A DNA stretch of 64,000 nt from Pseudonocardia kujensis (GTDB taxonomy: Bacteria; Actinomycetota; Actinomycetes; Mycobacteriales; Pseudonocardiaceae), in NCBI RefSeq assembly GCF_021283305.1, contig NZ_JAJSOK010000015.1:1-64000 (forward strand), read 5' to 3'. Positions 25,929 through 34,607 of the stretch are shown piece after piece. The position numbers and the translations under genes were made by a program. Positions within the stretch are counted from its first letter, which is position 1. Each line of letters starts with the position of its first letter. The notes under the pieces were generated by a model that worked only from the letters and a program-made list of their open reading frames with translations, was not told where the DNA came from and ran no database searches.

Positions 25929-26672
25929 ATGCCGAACGAGGCAGCAGGGGCGGACGCGGGACTGGCCGTGGCGGTGAGCGACGCGGCCGGGGTGCGCGTG
26001 CTGGCCTTCGCGGGGGTCCTCGGCACCCGTACGGCACCGCAGCTCGACCGGGCGCTGCGCAAGGAGCTCCTCGACCGCGGCAGGCTGCTGGTCGACGTCA
26101 CCGGGCTGGACCTGGCGTCGACCGCGGTGCTGGCGTCCTTCCCGACCGCCCTGGCGGCAACGGGTGGGTGGCCGGCCTCGCGGATGGTGTTGTTCGGGCG
26201 GGGGCGCGTCGCCGAGGCCATGTGGCAGGCGGGGCGGCACCGCGAGGTGCCCGTGGCCGGCGACCTCGCCGAGGCCCTCACCCTCCTGGACCGGCGTCCC
26301 GCCCGGGTACGGCGCACCACGGACCTCCCGCAGGGACCGGAGGCGGCGCCCTTCGCCCGCCTGCTGCTGCGGTCGGCGTGCGAGGACTGGGAGATCCCCG
26401 CCGACGCCGTCGACCGGGCCGCGATCGTCGCGAACGAGCTGGTCAGCAACGCGGTGCAACACACCCTCGGGCCGGGGGAGCTGAGCCTGGCGCACTCCCG
26501 GCGCGGGCTCTGGGTCTCGGTGCGGGACGGGTCGTCCGCCCGTCCGGTCCTGACCGCCGAGTCGGACGGGCTCGGGCTGCGCGCGGTCGCGGAGCTGAGC
26601 CGGGCCTGGGGCGTGACCCCACTGGGCAGCGGCAAGTCCGTCTGGGCGCTCGTCGACGACGGGCCCGCCTGA
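25929..26672 (+). CDS. STAS-like domain fused to RsbW-like ATPase (copy 1)
   Basis: The 247-residue protein has an N-terminal STAS-like half (VLAFAGVLGTRTAPQLDRAL...LLVDVTGLDLASTAVLASF) and a C-terminal HATPase_c half (N-box AAIVANELVSNAVQH, G1 SVRDGSSA, G2 DGLGLRAVAEL). Antagonist and kinase folds on one chain suggest an internally regulated anti-sigma factor. ATG 25929 follows GGAGGACAGCC. A paralogue follows directly. It is divergent from sigma 4, its likely target by position. Confidence 0.78.
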   Translation: MPNEAAGADAGLAVAVSDAAGVRVLAFAGVLGTRTAPQLDRALRKELLDRGRLLVDVTGLDLASTAVLASFPTALAATGGWPASRMVLFGRGRVAEAMWQAGRHREVPVAGDLAEALTLLDRRPARVRRTTDLPQGPEAAPFARLLLRSACEDWEIPADAVDRAAIVANELVSNAVQHTLGPGELSLAHSRRGLWVSVRDGSSARPVLTAESDGLGLRAVAELSRAWGVTPLGSGKSVWALVDDGPA

Positions 26673-26800
26673 GCCCGCACGGAGCCGACGCGGCGAGAAT
26701 GCGAAGAGGGGGCATCATCCGGTGAGGTCCGGGTACCCGGAGCGCCCACGGGTCCCGACGGGGCCCGTCCGGAGTTCCACCACGACCACGGGGAGCGGGT

Positions 26801-27517
26801 TTGCTCCGGAACGACCTGACGTGCCGCCTCGAGGACGGGCCGGTCCCGGTCCTCGTCCTCGCCGGCCCCCTGACCGTGCGCACGGCCCCCCAGGCGGAGA
26901 CGGCGGTGCGCAAGCTGCTCCTGGACCGGGGTTCCCTGCTGGTCGACGTGCAGGACCTCGAGCCGGTCGTGCCGTCGCTGCTCGCGTTCTTCAGCAGCAC
27001 CCTCTCCGGGGCCGGCGGGTGGCCGGCCGCCCGGCTGGTGCTCGTCGGGCCGCCGGGGCTGCTCTCCTCCGCGCTGCGGCGCAGCGGGATCCTCCGCGAA
27101 GTGGGCCTCGCCGAGGACCGTGACCGGGCGCTGACCCTGCTCGGGACCCGTCCGGCGCGGGTACGCCGGCGCACCGGGCTCCCCGACACCGTTGTCGCGG
27201 TGCGGTTCGCCCGGATTCTGGTGCGCGACGCGTGCCAGGAGTGGGAGCTGGCCGGGGGGATCCCCGCCCGCGCCGAGCTGCTCGCGGACGAGCTGGTTGC
27301 CAACGCCGTCGTGCACGGCGGCGGGAGCCGCACACTGCTGCTCACGCTCGACGACGCGGGCCTGCGCGTCGGCGTGCGGGACGAGGGGGCCGGCGTGCCC
27401 GACCCGGACACCGCCACCGGGCAGGGCCTGCACGTGGTCGCCGAGCTCTCCGACGGCTGGGGCACGAGCCGCCACGCCGTGGGCAAGACCGTCTGGGCGT
27501 TGCTGCGCAGAGGCTGA
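26801..27517 (+). CDS. STAS-like domain fused to RsbW-like ATPase (copy 2)
   Basis: The 238-residue paralogue of the preceding gene has STAS-like VLVLAGPLTVRTAPQAETAV and an ATPase N-box LLADELVANAVVHG, G1 GVRDEGAG and G2 TGQGLHVVAEL. The shared linker (TLL..RPARVRRRT) shows recent tandem duplication. Start TTG 26801 was chosen for GGGGAG just upstream. Confidence 0.75.
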   Translation: MLRNDLTCRLEDGPVPVLVLAGPLTVRTAPQAETAVRKLLLDRGSLLVDVQDLEPVVPSLLAFFSSTLSGAGGWPAARLVLVGPPGLLSSALRRSGILREVGLAEDRDRALTLLGTRPARVRRRTGLPDTVVAVRFARILVRDACQEWELAGGIPARAELLADELVANAVVHGGGSRTLLLTLDDAGLRVGVRDEGAGVPDPDTATGQGLHVVAELSDGWGTSRHAVGKTVWALLRRG

Positions 27518-27550
27518 CGACCCCACCCGCGCCTCGGCGGTGCTCCCGGA

Positions 27551-27949
27551 TCAGTCCTGCCCGGCTGCGCCGCCCGCGGACCCACCCTGCTCCTGGTCCG
27601 CTGCGGCCTCCGCCAGGGCCCGCTCCGCCGCTGCCCGGGCCTCGACGGCGGCCCGGCGGTGGCGCTCGGCGGCGTCGAGCTCGCCGGCCGCCGCCAGGGT
27701 CACGGCGGCGTCCTCGTGGCTCGCCGCGGAGAGCAGGTGCCGGTGGGCGGCCCGCTGGTGCGCGGTCGCCGCGTGCCGGCGGGCGGCGCGCGCCCGCTCC
27801 TCCGCGGATTCCACGTCCGCCGCCGTGGAGCCGCGCCGTCCGCGCGCCGCGAGCTCGCGCCGGCGCGCCCGCAGCTGCTCGAGCCGCTCGTCGATCTCCG
27901 CACGGCGGCGCTCGACCGCGGCCACGAACTCGGCCTCGGCCTCGTCCAC
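27551..27949 (-). CDS. Charged coiled-coil protein or detached C-terminus of the CheR-PAS protein
   Basis: The frame encodes 132 residues of Glu/Arg/Ala-rich helix (VDEAEAEFVAAVERRRAEIDERL is its start, given in part as AEFVAAVERRRAEID). It has the codon usage of a real gene. It starts at GTG 27949 right after a run of nine G. Adding one G would join it in frame to the CheR-PAS protein upstream, so it may be that protein's C-terminal coiled coil. Confidence 0.55.
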   Translation of the reverse strand: MDEAEAEFVAAVERRRAEIDERLEQLRARRRELAARGRRGSTAADVESAEERARAARRHAATAHQRAAHRHLLSAASHEDAAVTLAAAGELDAAERHRRAAVEARAAAERALAEAAADQEQGGSAGGAAGQD

Positions 27950-29817
27950 GTCCGCCCCCCCCCGCCGCGTCGACGCCCGCTAGTCGCCGACTCCTCCATC
28001 GTCAGGATCGCGCCGACCACGGAGTCGCCATCGCCCCGCAGGGGGCTGGCGATGACCCGGACGTCGATGCTGCGGCCGCGGCGGTTGATCGCCGGCAGGG
28101 TGATCTCCTGCGGCCCGTCCTCGCCGGCCAGCGTGCTGCGCACGACCGGCCGCACGAGGTCCAGCGGCAGTCCGATGTCGAGGTTGAGGAAGTGCTGGCC
28201 GACGGCCTCGTCGCGGCGCAGCCCCCACAGCTCCTCGGCCTGGTGGTTCCAGACCTGCACGTGCAGCTCGGCGCCGACGACGACCACGCCGGCGCGCAGG
28301 CTGGTCAGTATCGTCTCGAGGAACTCGTTGGTCCGGTCCAGCTCACCGGTACGGTCCTGCAGCTCGTCGTTGATGGTCTGGAGCTCGTCGTTGGTCGACT
28401 GGAGCTCCTCGTTCATGGTCTCGAGCTCCTCGTTGGTCGACTGGAGCTCCTCGTTGGTGGTCTCGAGCTCCTCGACCGTGGACTGGAGCTCCTCGTTGGT
28501 GGTCTCGAGCTCCTCGTTGGTGGACTGGAGCTCCTCGTAGGCCGTCTCGAGCTGGCGGTTGGCCTGCTCGAGCTCGTCCTGCAGCCGGCGGAAGTCGGTG
28601 ACGTCGTGGAAGGCGACGCTCACGCCCAGCACGTCGGTGCCCGACCCGACGAGCGGGCTGACCTGCACCTCCAGGTGCACCGTCTCGGGCCCGCGGTGAT
28701 AGGTGACGTCGGTGACCCGGACCGTGCGGCGCTCGCTCTGCGCCTTCTCGATGTGCCGGCGCAGCTCCAGCGGCCGGTAGGAGAGCTCCAGGTCGCGGAA
28801 GGGCCGGCCGACGTCCCGCGTCGAGACGCCGAACAGCACCTCGGCCTGCCGGTTGACCACGGCGATCACACCGTCGTCGGTGAGCACGACCTGGGCCAGC
28901 GGGGCGGCGAGCACGGCCTCGTTGCGCAGGACGTCGATGCCGGTGAGCGGGGCCCGGCTGATCGCGGGCGGGGCGTCGGCGAACAGGGTGCCGTTCTGCG
29001 GCACGGCCCGGGGCGCCTTGCGGAACGTGCGCCGTTTGAGGTCGATCGGCACGAACAGCGCGCCGTGGCTGAGCAGCATCTCGGCCTTGCCCAGGAACAG
29101 CACGCCGGGCTCGGAGAGCGCGAAGTGGAAGCGGGTGAGGATCCGGGCCTGGGTCTCCGCGTTGAAGTACATCAGGGTGTTGCGGCAGACCAGCAGGTCG
29201 ATCCGGGAGATCGGGGCGTCCTGGACCAGGTCGTTGCGGCCGAAGATCACCGAGCGACGCAGGTCCTTGCGGAAGGCGAACCGGCCCCCGGTCTGCTCGA
29301 AGTACCGCTCCAGCAGCTCCGGCGGGATGCCGCGGACCTCCCGGTCGGAGTAGGTCCCGTGCCGGGCGTGGGTGAGCGCCTCCTCGTCCACGTCCGTGGC
29401 GTAGATCTTCACCCGGTCGCGGAACTCCGCGGTGCCCAGCATCTCGGCCAGCACGATCGCGAGCGTGTAGGCCTCCTCCCCGGAGGCGCAGCCGGCGCTC
29501 CACACCCGCAGCGGCTCGGTGGGGCCCTTGGCGGCCAGCAGCGCCGGCAGTACGTCGGTGCGGAGGTACTCCCAGGCCTCGGCGTCCCGGAAGAACCCGG
29601 TGACGTTGATCAGGATGGTGTTGAACAGCGCGGTGAACTCCTCGGCGTGCAGCTCGAGGAAGTCCAGGTACTCCGCGTAGTCCGCGACGCCGACCTGCGA
29701 CATCCGCCGGTCCACCCGGCGGATCAGGCTCGACCGCTTGTACCCGGTGAAGTCGAAGCCGCGGTTGACCTTCAGATGCTGGAGCAGGGCCTCGAAGGCC
29801 GGATCCGGCTGCGACAA
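27700..29817 (-). CDS. CheR-type methyltransferase with PAS domains (C-terminus frameshifted)
   Basis: The protein has a CheR methyltransferase domain (~1-270: FNTILINVTGFFRD, VWSAGCASGEEAYTLAI, FGRNDLVQD, CRNTLMYF), a PAS domain (~310-430), a long heptad coiled coil built from ELQSTNEELETTNEEL repeats (~430-520) and a second PAS domain (~520-615). This is the CheB/CheR hybrid sensor architecture without the CheB part, which is encoded next door. After MEESATS (about 27985) the frame enters a nine-G run and becomes non-protein-like to the stop at 27700, so the true C-terminus is probably in the 27551-27949 frame. Start TTG 29817 is tentative. Confidence 0.75.
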   Translation of the reverse strand: MSQPDPAFEALLQHLKVNRGFDFTGYKRSSLIRRVDRRMSQVGVADYAEYLDFLELHAEEFTALFNTILINVTGFFRDAEAWEYLRTDVLPALLAAKGPTEPLRVWSAGCASGEEAYTLAIVLAEMLGTAEFRDRVKIYATDVDEEALTHARHGTYSDREVRGIPPELLERYFEQTGGRFAFRKDLRRSVIFGRNDLVQDAPISRIDLLVCRNTLMYFNAETQARILTRFHFALSEPGVLFLGKAEMLLSHGALFVPIDLKRRTFRKAPRAVPQNGTLFADAPPAISRAPLTGIDVLRNEAVLAAPLAQVVLTDDGVIAVVNRQAEVLFGVSTRDVGRPFRDLELSYRPLELRRHIEKAQSERRTVRVTDVTYHRGPETVHLEVQVSPLVGSGTDVLGVSVAFHDVTDFRRLQDELEQANRQLETAYEELQSTNEELETTNEELQSTVEELETTNEELQSTNEELETMNEELQSTNDELQTINDELQDRTGELDRTNEFLETILTSLRAGVVVVGAELHVQVWNHQAEELWGLRRDEAVGQHFLNLDIGLPLDLVRPVVRSTLAGEDGPQEITLPAINRRGRSIDVRVIASPLRGDGDSVVGAILTMEESATSGRRRGGGGRTWTRPRPSSWPRSSAAVRRSTSGSSSCGRAGASSRRADGAAPRRRTWNPRRSGRAPPAGTRRPRTSGPPTGTCSPRRATRTPP
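27955..27963 (-). other. Homopolymer run of nine G at the CheR frameshift
   Basis: Nine consecutive C on the plus strand (G on the coding strand) lie at the point where coding potential changes frame. It could be a slippage or phase-variable site, or a sequencing error. Confidence 0.6.
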
Positions 29818-29899
29818 CGACGTACTCCCGCTCCCCTCGAAAGGCGCGCCGCCTGGTGGGACGCGCCGGGAGCCTAGCCGATCCAGGCCCCCCACCCGC

Positions 29900-31027
29900 T
29901 CATTCCTCCGGAAGGTCGCGGGTGAGCATCCGGCGTAACGTCGCGGCCTCCGCACCCGTCCGGTCGGCCTTGCGCCGGTGCGAGCGCGCCGCGAGCGAGC
30001 GGTTCGCCTCCTCGGCGGTGTCGGCGAGCCAGCGCTGCAGCGCCGCCTTCTCCTCCAGCGCCCGCAGCGCCGCCCACAGCACGACCTCGACGCCGTCCGA
30101 CTGCTCCGCGGCGAGGCTGGCCGGGGACCAGGCGTGGCCCACCCGGCAGCGAAAGCGGGGGGCGGGTGCACCGTCGAGGAGGAACAGCACGCCGTCGCAG
30201 TCCGGGCAGGACAGCGGGGAGGGCTCGCCCAGCTCGAGCTGGGGCATCGGGCTCGGCACCCCGTCGGCCACATCGGCCTCCTCGGCGGCGAGCGGGTCGG
30301 CAGGGTTCGGGGGTGCCGGAGGGTCCGGGTCGGCCGGGTCCGGGTCGGCGGGATCACCGGGCGGGTCCTGCAGGAGCTCGGCGACGGCCGGCCCGAGCTT
30401 CGCCGCGGGCAGCGCACGGGCCCCCGGCACGTGGTCGAGGGCGCTCTGCGGCATCCCGGTGTACAGCGCCTCCGCGGGCTCCTGGACGAGGGCGGCCCCG
30501 CCGTGCCGGGCCAGGACGGCGAGGCCGGCGGTGCCGTCGTCCCGGTTGCCGGACAGGACGATCCCGATGGCGTGCGGCCCGAAGTCCACGGCCGCGGAGC
30601 GGAACAGCGGGTCGATCGACGGCCGGTGCCCGTTCTCCCGCGGCCCGCGGGAGAGGTGCAGGTGCCCGTCGGCGACGAGGACGTGGTGGTCCGCGGGTGC
30701 GGCGTAGATGTGGCCCGGTTCCAGCCGCATGCCGTGCCGGGCGGTCACCGCGGGCAGCGGCCCGGCCCGGCCGAGGATCGCGGCGAGGGCGCTGGGCGCG
30801 TCGCTGGGGATGTGCAGGACCACGACGACCGCCGCCCGCAGACCCAGGGGCAGCGCGGCGACCAGGGCGCGCAGCGCCTCCACCCCGCCGGCCGAGGCCC
30901 CGATCACCACGAGGTCCGTGACGGCGGCGGCGTGCGCGGGCGTCTTCCCGGGGGCGCCGGCACACGGGACGGTCACACCGCCCGCCGGTCCGTCCGGGAA
31001 CGGTCCGACCGCGGACACGTCCGGCAC
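29900..31027 (-). CDS. CheB-type methylesterase with C-terminal zinc-ribbon region (copy 1)
   Basis: The 375-residue protein has a CheB catalytic domain (~45-235) with Ser in VIGASAGGVEAL, His in VVVLHIPSD and Asp in SGNRDDGTAG. It lacks a receiver domain. A Pro/Asp repeat linker (PADPDPADPDPPAPPNPADP) leads to a C-terminal part with CPDCDG and RCRVGHAWSP. It lies 82 nt upstream of cheR on the same strand, so both are probably one transcript. No flagellar or MCP genes are nearby, so a non-chemotactic signalling role is inferred. Confidence 0.78.
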   Translation of the reverse strand: MPDVSAVGPFPDGPAGGVTVPCAGAPGKTPAHAAAVTDLVVIGASAGGVEALRALVAALPLGLRAAVVVVLHIPSDAPSALAAILGRAGPLPAVTARHGMRLEPGHIYAAPADHHVLVADGHLHLSRGPRENGHRPSIDPLFRSAAVDFGPHAIGIVLSGNRDDGTAGLAVLARHGGAALVQEPAEALYTGMPQSALDHVPGARALPAAKLGPAVAELLQDPPGDPADPDPADPDPPAPPNPADPLAAEEADVADGVPSPMPQLELGEPSPLSCPDCDGVLFLLDGAPAPRFRCRVGHAWSPASLAAEQSDGVEVVLWAALRALEEKAALQRWLADTAEEANRSLAARSHRRKADRTGAEAATLRRMLTRDLPEE

Positions 31028-31163
31028 GGGAACCGCCTCTCGAGTCGGCAACGGACGGGCACCGGACGGGTGCCGTCCGGGCCTGGCGGAACGGTACCCC
31101 TTCCCGGCCGCATCAGCCGTCCGCCGTGCGGTTGGACCCGCCGGGACCGGGAAGACGGCGCGG

Positions 31164-32156
31164 ATGGCCGGCGACGCGTTGCTCGTGATCGGTGCCTCCG
31201 CGGGGGGCGTCGAGGCGCTCGTCGAGCTGGTCGCCGGACTGCCACCCGACCTCCCCGCCGCGGTCCTGGTCACCGTCCACACCGGGGACCGACCGCGCAC
31301 CACGCTGGGACGGGTCCTCGCCCGCGCCGGGCCGCTGCCGGCCGACCAGGCCGCAGACGGGGAGCCGCTGCGCGCGGGCCGGATCCTGGTGGCCGCGCCG
31401 GACCGGCACCTGCTCGTGCGCCGCGACGGCGGCGGCGACACCGCGGTGCTCAGCACGGGACCCAAGGTGAACCGGCACCGCCCCGCGGTCGACGCGATGT
31501 TCGCCTCGGCCGTGCGGGCGCGGGGACCCCGCGTGGTCGCGACGGTGCTCTCCGGTGCCCTCGACGACGGCGCGGTCGGCGCCGCCCTCGTCGACCGGGC
31601 CGGCGGCCGGGTCCTGGTGCAGGACCCGGCGGACGCCCTCTTCGACTCGATGCCGCGGGCCGCGGTGGCGGCCGTTCCCGACGCACGGGCGGCGCCCGCC
31701 GCCGAGCTCGGCCGGCTGCTGGCGACGACGGTGCAGGAGCTTCCCGTGGGAGGTGACGGCATGACGGACACACCGGACGGCCCGGGCGGGGACGACGGCA
31801 TGGCCGCGAGCCGGGACCCGGCCTACCTCCGGCCGGACGAGAGCGCGGCGACCCGGATGGGGTGCCCCGAGTGCGGGGGCGGGCTGGCCCGGATCGACCT
31901 GCCGCACATCGGCTACTTCCGCTGCCACGTGGGCCACCAGTACAGCCCCCGCTCGCTCGAGGCCGCCCAGCGCGAGGCGGCGGAGGCGAAGCTGTGGACG
32001 GCGATCGCCGCGCTCGAGGAGCACGCGGCGCTGGCCCGGTTCCTCGAGCAGGGTGCGGACTCCGAGCAACCCTCCGAGTACGCCCTGCGGGCCGAGCACT
32101 CCGCGGAGACGGCACGGCTGATGCGGGAGCGGTTGCTGGGCGGACGGGCCACCTGA
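31164..32156 (+). CDS. CheB-type methylesterase with C-terminal zinc-ribbon region (copy 2)
   Basis: The 330-residue paralogue is divergent from copy 1. It keeps VIGASAGGVEAL, LVTVHTGD and LSGALDDGAVGAALV and ends with CPECGG and RCHVGHQYSPRSL, the same domain order. It lacks a receiver domain. ATG 31164 follows GGAAGA. Two CheB-like proteins flanking one promoter region, with one CheR-PAS partner, suggest a stress-sensing methylation circuit. Confidence 0.75.
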   Translation: MAGDALLVIGASAGGVEALVELVAGLPPDLPAAVLVTVHTGDRPRTTLGRVLARAGPLPADQAADGEPLRAGRILVAAPDRHLLVRRDGGGDTAVLSTGPKVNRHRPAVDAMFASAVRARGPRVVATVLSGALDDGAVGAALVDRAGGRVLVQDPADALFDSMPRAAVAAVPDARAAPAAELGRLLATTVQELPVGGDGMTDTPDGPGGDDGMAASRDPAYLRPDESAATRMGCPECGGGLARIDLPHIGYFRCHVGHQYSPRSLEAAQREAAEAKLWTAIAALEEHAALARFLEQGADSEQPSEYALRAEHSAETARLMRERLLGGRAT

Positions 32157-32200
32157 CCGCGGGCCCGCCCGGCACCGGCGCCGGACCCTGCGTGTGGCCG

Positions 32201-33259
32201 TCACCCCGGGGCGTCCGCGACGACGCGGCGGGCCACCTCCACGAGCTTGGTGTTGGTGTCGCGGGAGCCGCGCCGCAGCAACTCGAACGCGGCTCGCTCG
32301 TCGATCCCGTGGGTGTGCATGAGCACGCCCTTCGCCTGCCCGATGAGGTCGCGGCTGCCCAGCGCCCTGACCAGGTTCTCGGCCTGCAGCGCCCCGGCGA
32401 GGGCCACCGCCGCCTGCGCCGCGCACAGGCGGCCGCGGACGAGCTCGGCGGCGCCGAACGCGCCGGGCGCGGGCGCGAGGAGCACCAGCGCGGCCGCGGG
32501 CTGTCGTGGGCTCGCCACCAGCGGGAACGCGGCCACCGAGCGGAGCCCGAGCCGGGTGGCCGGGCCCGCGAAGGCGGGCCAGCGCGTCTCCGCCTCCGCG
32601 GCCCCGAGGTCGGGGACGACGACCGGGGTGCCGTCGCAGAGCGCGTCGGGTCCGGGGCCCTGGCCCAGCCGGACCTGCAGCGCACAGGCCAGCTCGGCCG
32701 CCCGGTCCGTCGCGGCGCGGACGGCCTCCTCGCCGTCGCCCCCTCCGCCGCCTCCGCCCCCGGCGAGCAGCAGGCCGACGTGCGGGGCCGCGGGCACCGC
32801 ACGGCGGACGGCCTCGACGGCGGCGGCGCAGGCCCCGTCGGCGTCGGGCGCGGTGAGCAGCGTGCGGGTGGTCTCCTCGAGCAGCTCGACCAGGTCCGGG
32901 GGGTCCGCGGCGGGCGCCGGGCCGGGAGCCGGCCCGGTGCCGTGCCGGAGCAGCGCGCCGGACTCCCGGCGGACCCGCGCCACGTGCGCGTGCAGCGCGC
33001 CGAACCGCTCGGCCAGCTCCGCGTGGCGGCGGCGCAGCTCCACGGCGCGGGCGCGGGCGAGCCGGGCCGCGGCGAGCCGGACCGCGCGGTTCTCCTGGGC
33101 CTCGGGACCGGAGCCCCGGACCGAGCCCGAGCCGTCGCCCGGGGGACCGACGGCCCCCAGCTCCTCGCCGAGCACCCCGAGGGTGCGCTCGACCAGGTCG
33201 AAGGCCTGCGCCAGCTCCGCCCACCGCACAGGTGCGTCGGCGGTCCCGCCCTCCGGCAC
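32201..33259 (-). CDS. GAF and ANTAR domain antitermination regulator
   Basis: The 352-residue protein has an N-terminal helical region, a GAF-like domain (~130-285) and a C-terminal ANTAR RNA-binding domain (~295-350, SRDLIGQAKGVLMHTHGIDE). ANTAR proteins bind paired hairpins in nascent RNA to prevent termination. The GAF domain contains a run of Gly (GGGGGGGG). GTG 33259 follows AAGGGGGA. Its target RNA is not identified. Confidence 0.83.
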   Translation of the reverse strand: MPEGGTADAPVRWAELAQAFDLVERTLGVLGEELGAVGPPGDGSGSVRGSGPEAQENRAVRLAAARLARARAVELRRRHAELAERFGALHAHVARVRRESGALLRHGTGPAPGPAPAADPPDLVELLEETTRTLLTAPDADGACAAAVEAVRRAVPAAPHVGLLLAGGGGGGGGDGEEAVRAATDRAAELACALQVRLGQGPGPDALCDGTPVVVPDLGAAEAETRWPAFAGPATRLGLRSVAAFPLVASPRQPAAALVLLAPAPGAFGAAELVRGRLCAAQAAVALAGALQAENLVRALGSRDLIGQAKGVLMHTHGIDERAAFELLRRGSRDTNTKLVEVARRVVADAPG

Positions 33260-33356
33260 GTCGTCCCCCTTTCGCGGCCCACCCCGACGCTAGCGCCGGG
33301 CGCGCGCCGCGGCCATCGCAACGCCCGGTGGCACCGGGCACGCGCCCGTCGTCCGC

Positions 33357-33941
33357 TCAGCCCTCGTTCAGCCGCCGCCGGACCACCGCGGGGACCAGGA
33401 CCCAGAGCACGCCGAGCAGCACCAGCGCCACGCACGCCGCGATCACGCCGGGCACCCCGCCGAGGACCACGGCGAAGATCAGCTCGACGACCCCGACGAC
33501 GGCGAGCCCGAGCGTGGCGAGCCCGGCGATCGCGAACCGCTGGCTCGCCCGCACCAGCGGGCGCCGCGCGTGCAGACGGAAGAGCACCCGGTGGAGGATC
33601 ACGGGCGCGATGAGCAGGCCCGTCGCGATCACCGACAGCGAGGTGGTCACGAGGTAGACCACCCGCTGCTGCGGGGTGATCTCGGGGAACCGGCTCTGGA
33701 ACGGGACGGTCAGCAGCAGCCCGGTGAGCAGCTGCACGCCCGTCTGCGAGACCCGCAGCTCCTGAAGCAGGTCGGCCCAGTTCCGGTCCAGCCGCTCGGT
33801 CGGGGTCTCCCGCCGCTCCCGGAGGTCCCACTCGGCGTCCGGGTCGGTCTCCTCGCTGTTCCCCCGGGTCCCGCCGTGCACGTCGTGCCGGTCGTCGGGG
33901 TCGGTGGGGTCGGTGGGCGAGTCGGGGCGCTCGGGGTCCAC
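33357..33941 (-). CDS. DUF6328-like membrane protein
   Basis: The 194-residue protein has an acidic Asp/Pro-rich N-terminus, the block ERLDRNWADLLQELRVSQTG and then four hydrophobic segments (QLLTGLLLTVPF, LVTTSLSVIATGLLIAPVI, FAIAGLATLGLAVVGVVEL, CVALVLLGVLWVLVP). This fits the DUF6328 family. GTG 33941 follows GGAGG. It is divergent from cinA. Confidence 0.7.
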   Translation of the reverse strand: MDPERPDSPTDPTDPDDRHDVHGGTRGNSEETDPDAEWDLRERRETPTERLDRNWADLLQELRVSQTGVQLLTGLLLTVPFQSRFPEITPQQRVVYLVTTSLSVIATGLLIAPVILHRVLFRLHARRPLVRASQRFAIAGLATLGLAVVGVVELIFAVVLGGVPGVIAACVALVLLGVLWVLVPAVVRRRLNEG

Positions 33942-33992
33942 GTGCCACCTCCGCTGCGTAGCCGGGAGCCGAGCGTGCCACGGGCGGGCGCC

Positions 33993-34017
33993 GTTTCGTA
34001 GCCGCCGCGAGGGGTAT
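33993..34017 (+). promoter_or_regulatory. SigB/SigF-type promoter for cinA
   Basis: GTTT, 15 nt, GGGTAT is a perfect consensus match, 65 nt upstream of the cinA ATG. Confidence 0.7.
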
Positions 34018-34082
34018 CGGCCCCGCAGGTCGAACGACCGCCCTGGCACCTGTCCCCGAGCGATCCGCGAGGCACGACACCC

Positions 34083-34607
34083 ATGAACGAACCGACCCAC
34101 GACGACATCGCCGCGACGATCGCGGAGCGCGCCTCGGCGACCGGCCGCACCGTGGCCGTCGCCGAGTCGCTGACCGGAGGCATGGTCGCCTCCGCCCTGG
34201 CCCGCGCCGAGGGCGCGTCGCAGTGGTTCCGTGGCTCGATCGTGGCCTACTCCAGCGAGGTCAAGCACGACCTGCTGGAGGTCCCGGAGGGCCCGGTCGT
34301 CAGCGAGCCGGCGGCCCGGACCATGGCGGCCCGGGTGCGCGCGCTGCTCGGCGCCGATCTCGCCGTGGCGCTCACCGGCTCCGGCGGCCCGGACCCGCAG
34401 GACGGCCAGCCGCCGGGCACCGTCTACATGGCCGCCGCCGGCGAGCCCGGCGGCGAGGAGGTGCTCCGGCTCGACCTCGAGGGCGAGCCGGCCGAGATCT
34501 GCGGCGCCGCGGCGAAGGCTGCCCTCGACCTGATCGCGGCCCGCCTGGAGGCCGAGCTCGGGTCGGGGCAGGAGCCCGTCGCGGCCGCCCGGGGCGGCAC
34601 GGGATGA
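34083..34607 (+). CDS. CinA C-terminal-type nicotinamide-nucleotide amidohydrolase
   Basis: The 174-residue protein is the stand-alone CinA/PncC amidase domain, which converts NMN to nicotinate mononucleotide. AVAESLTGGMVASAL, YSSEVKHDLLEV and LTGSGGPDPQDGQPPGT are typical. The family's usual length is 160-170 residues. It overlaps a broken photoproduct-lyase remnant at its 3' end. The promoter suggests that this copy is stress-induced rather than the housekeeping enzyme. Confidence 0.85.
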   Translation: MNEPTHDDIAATIAERASATGRTVAVAESLTGGMVASALARAEGASQWFRGSIVAYSSEVKHDLLEVPEGPVVSEPAARTMAARVRALLGADLAVALTGSGGPDPQDGQPPGTVYMAAAGEPGGEEVLRLDLEGEPAEICGAAAKAALDLIAARLEAELGSGQEPVAAARGGTG

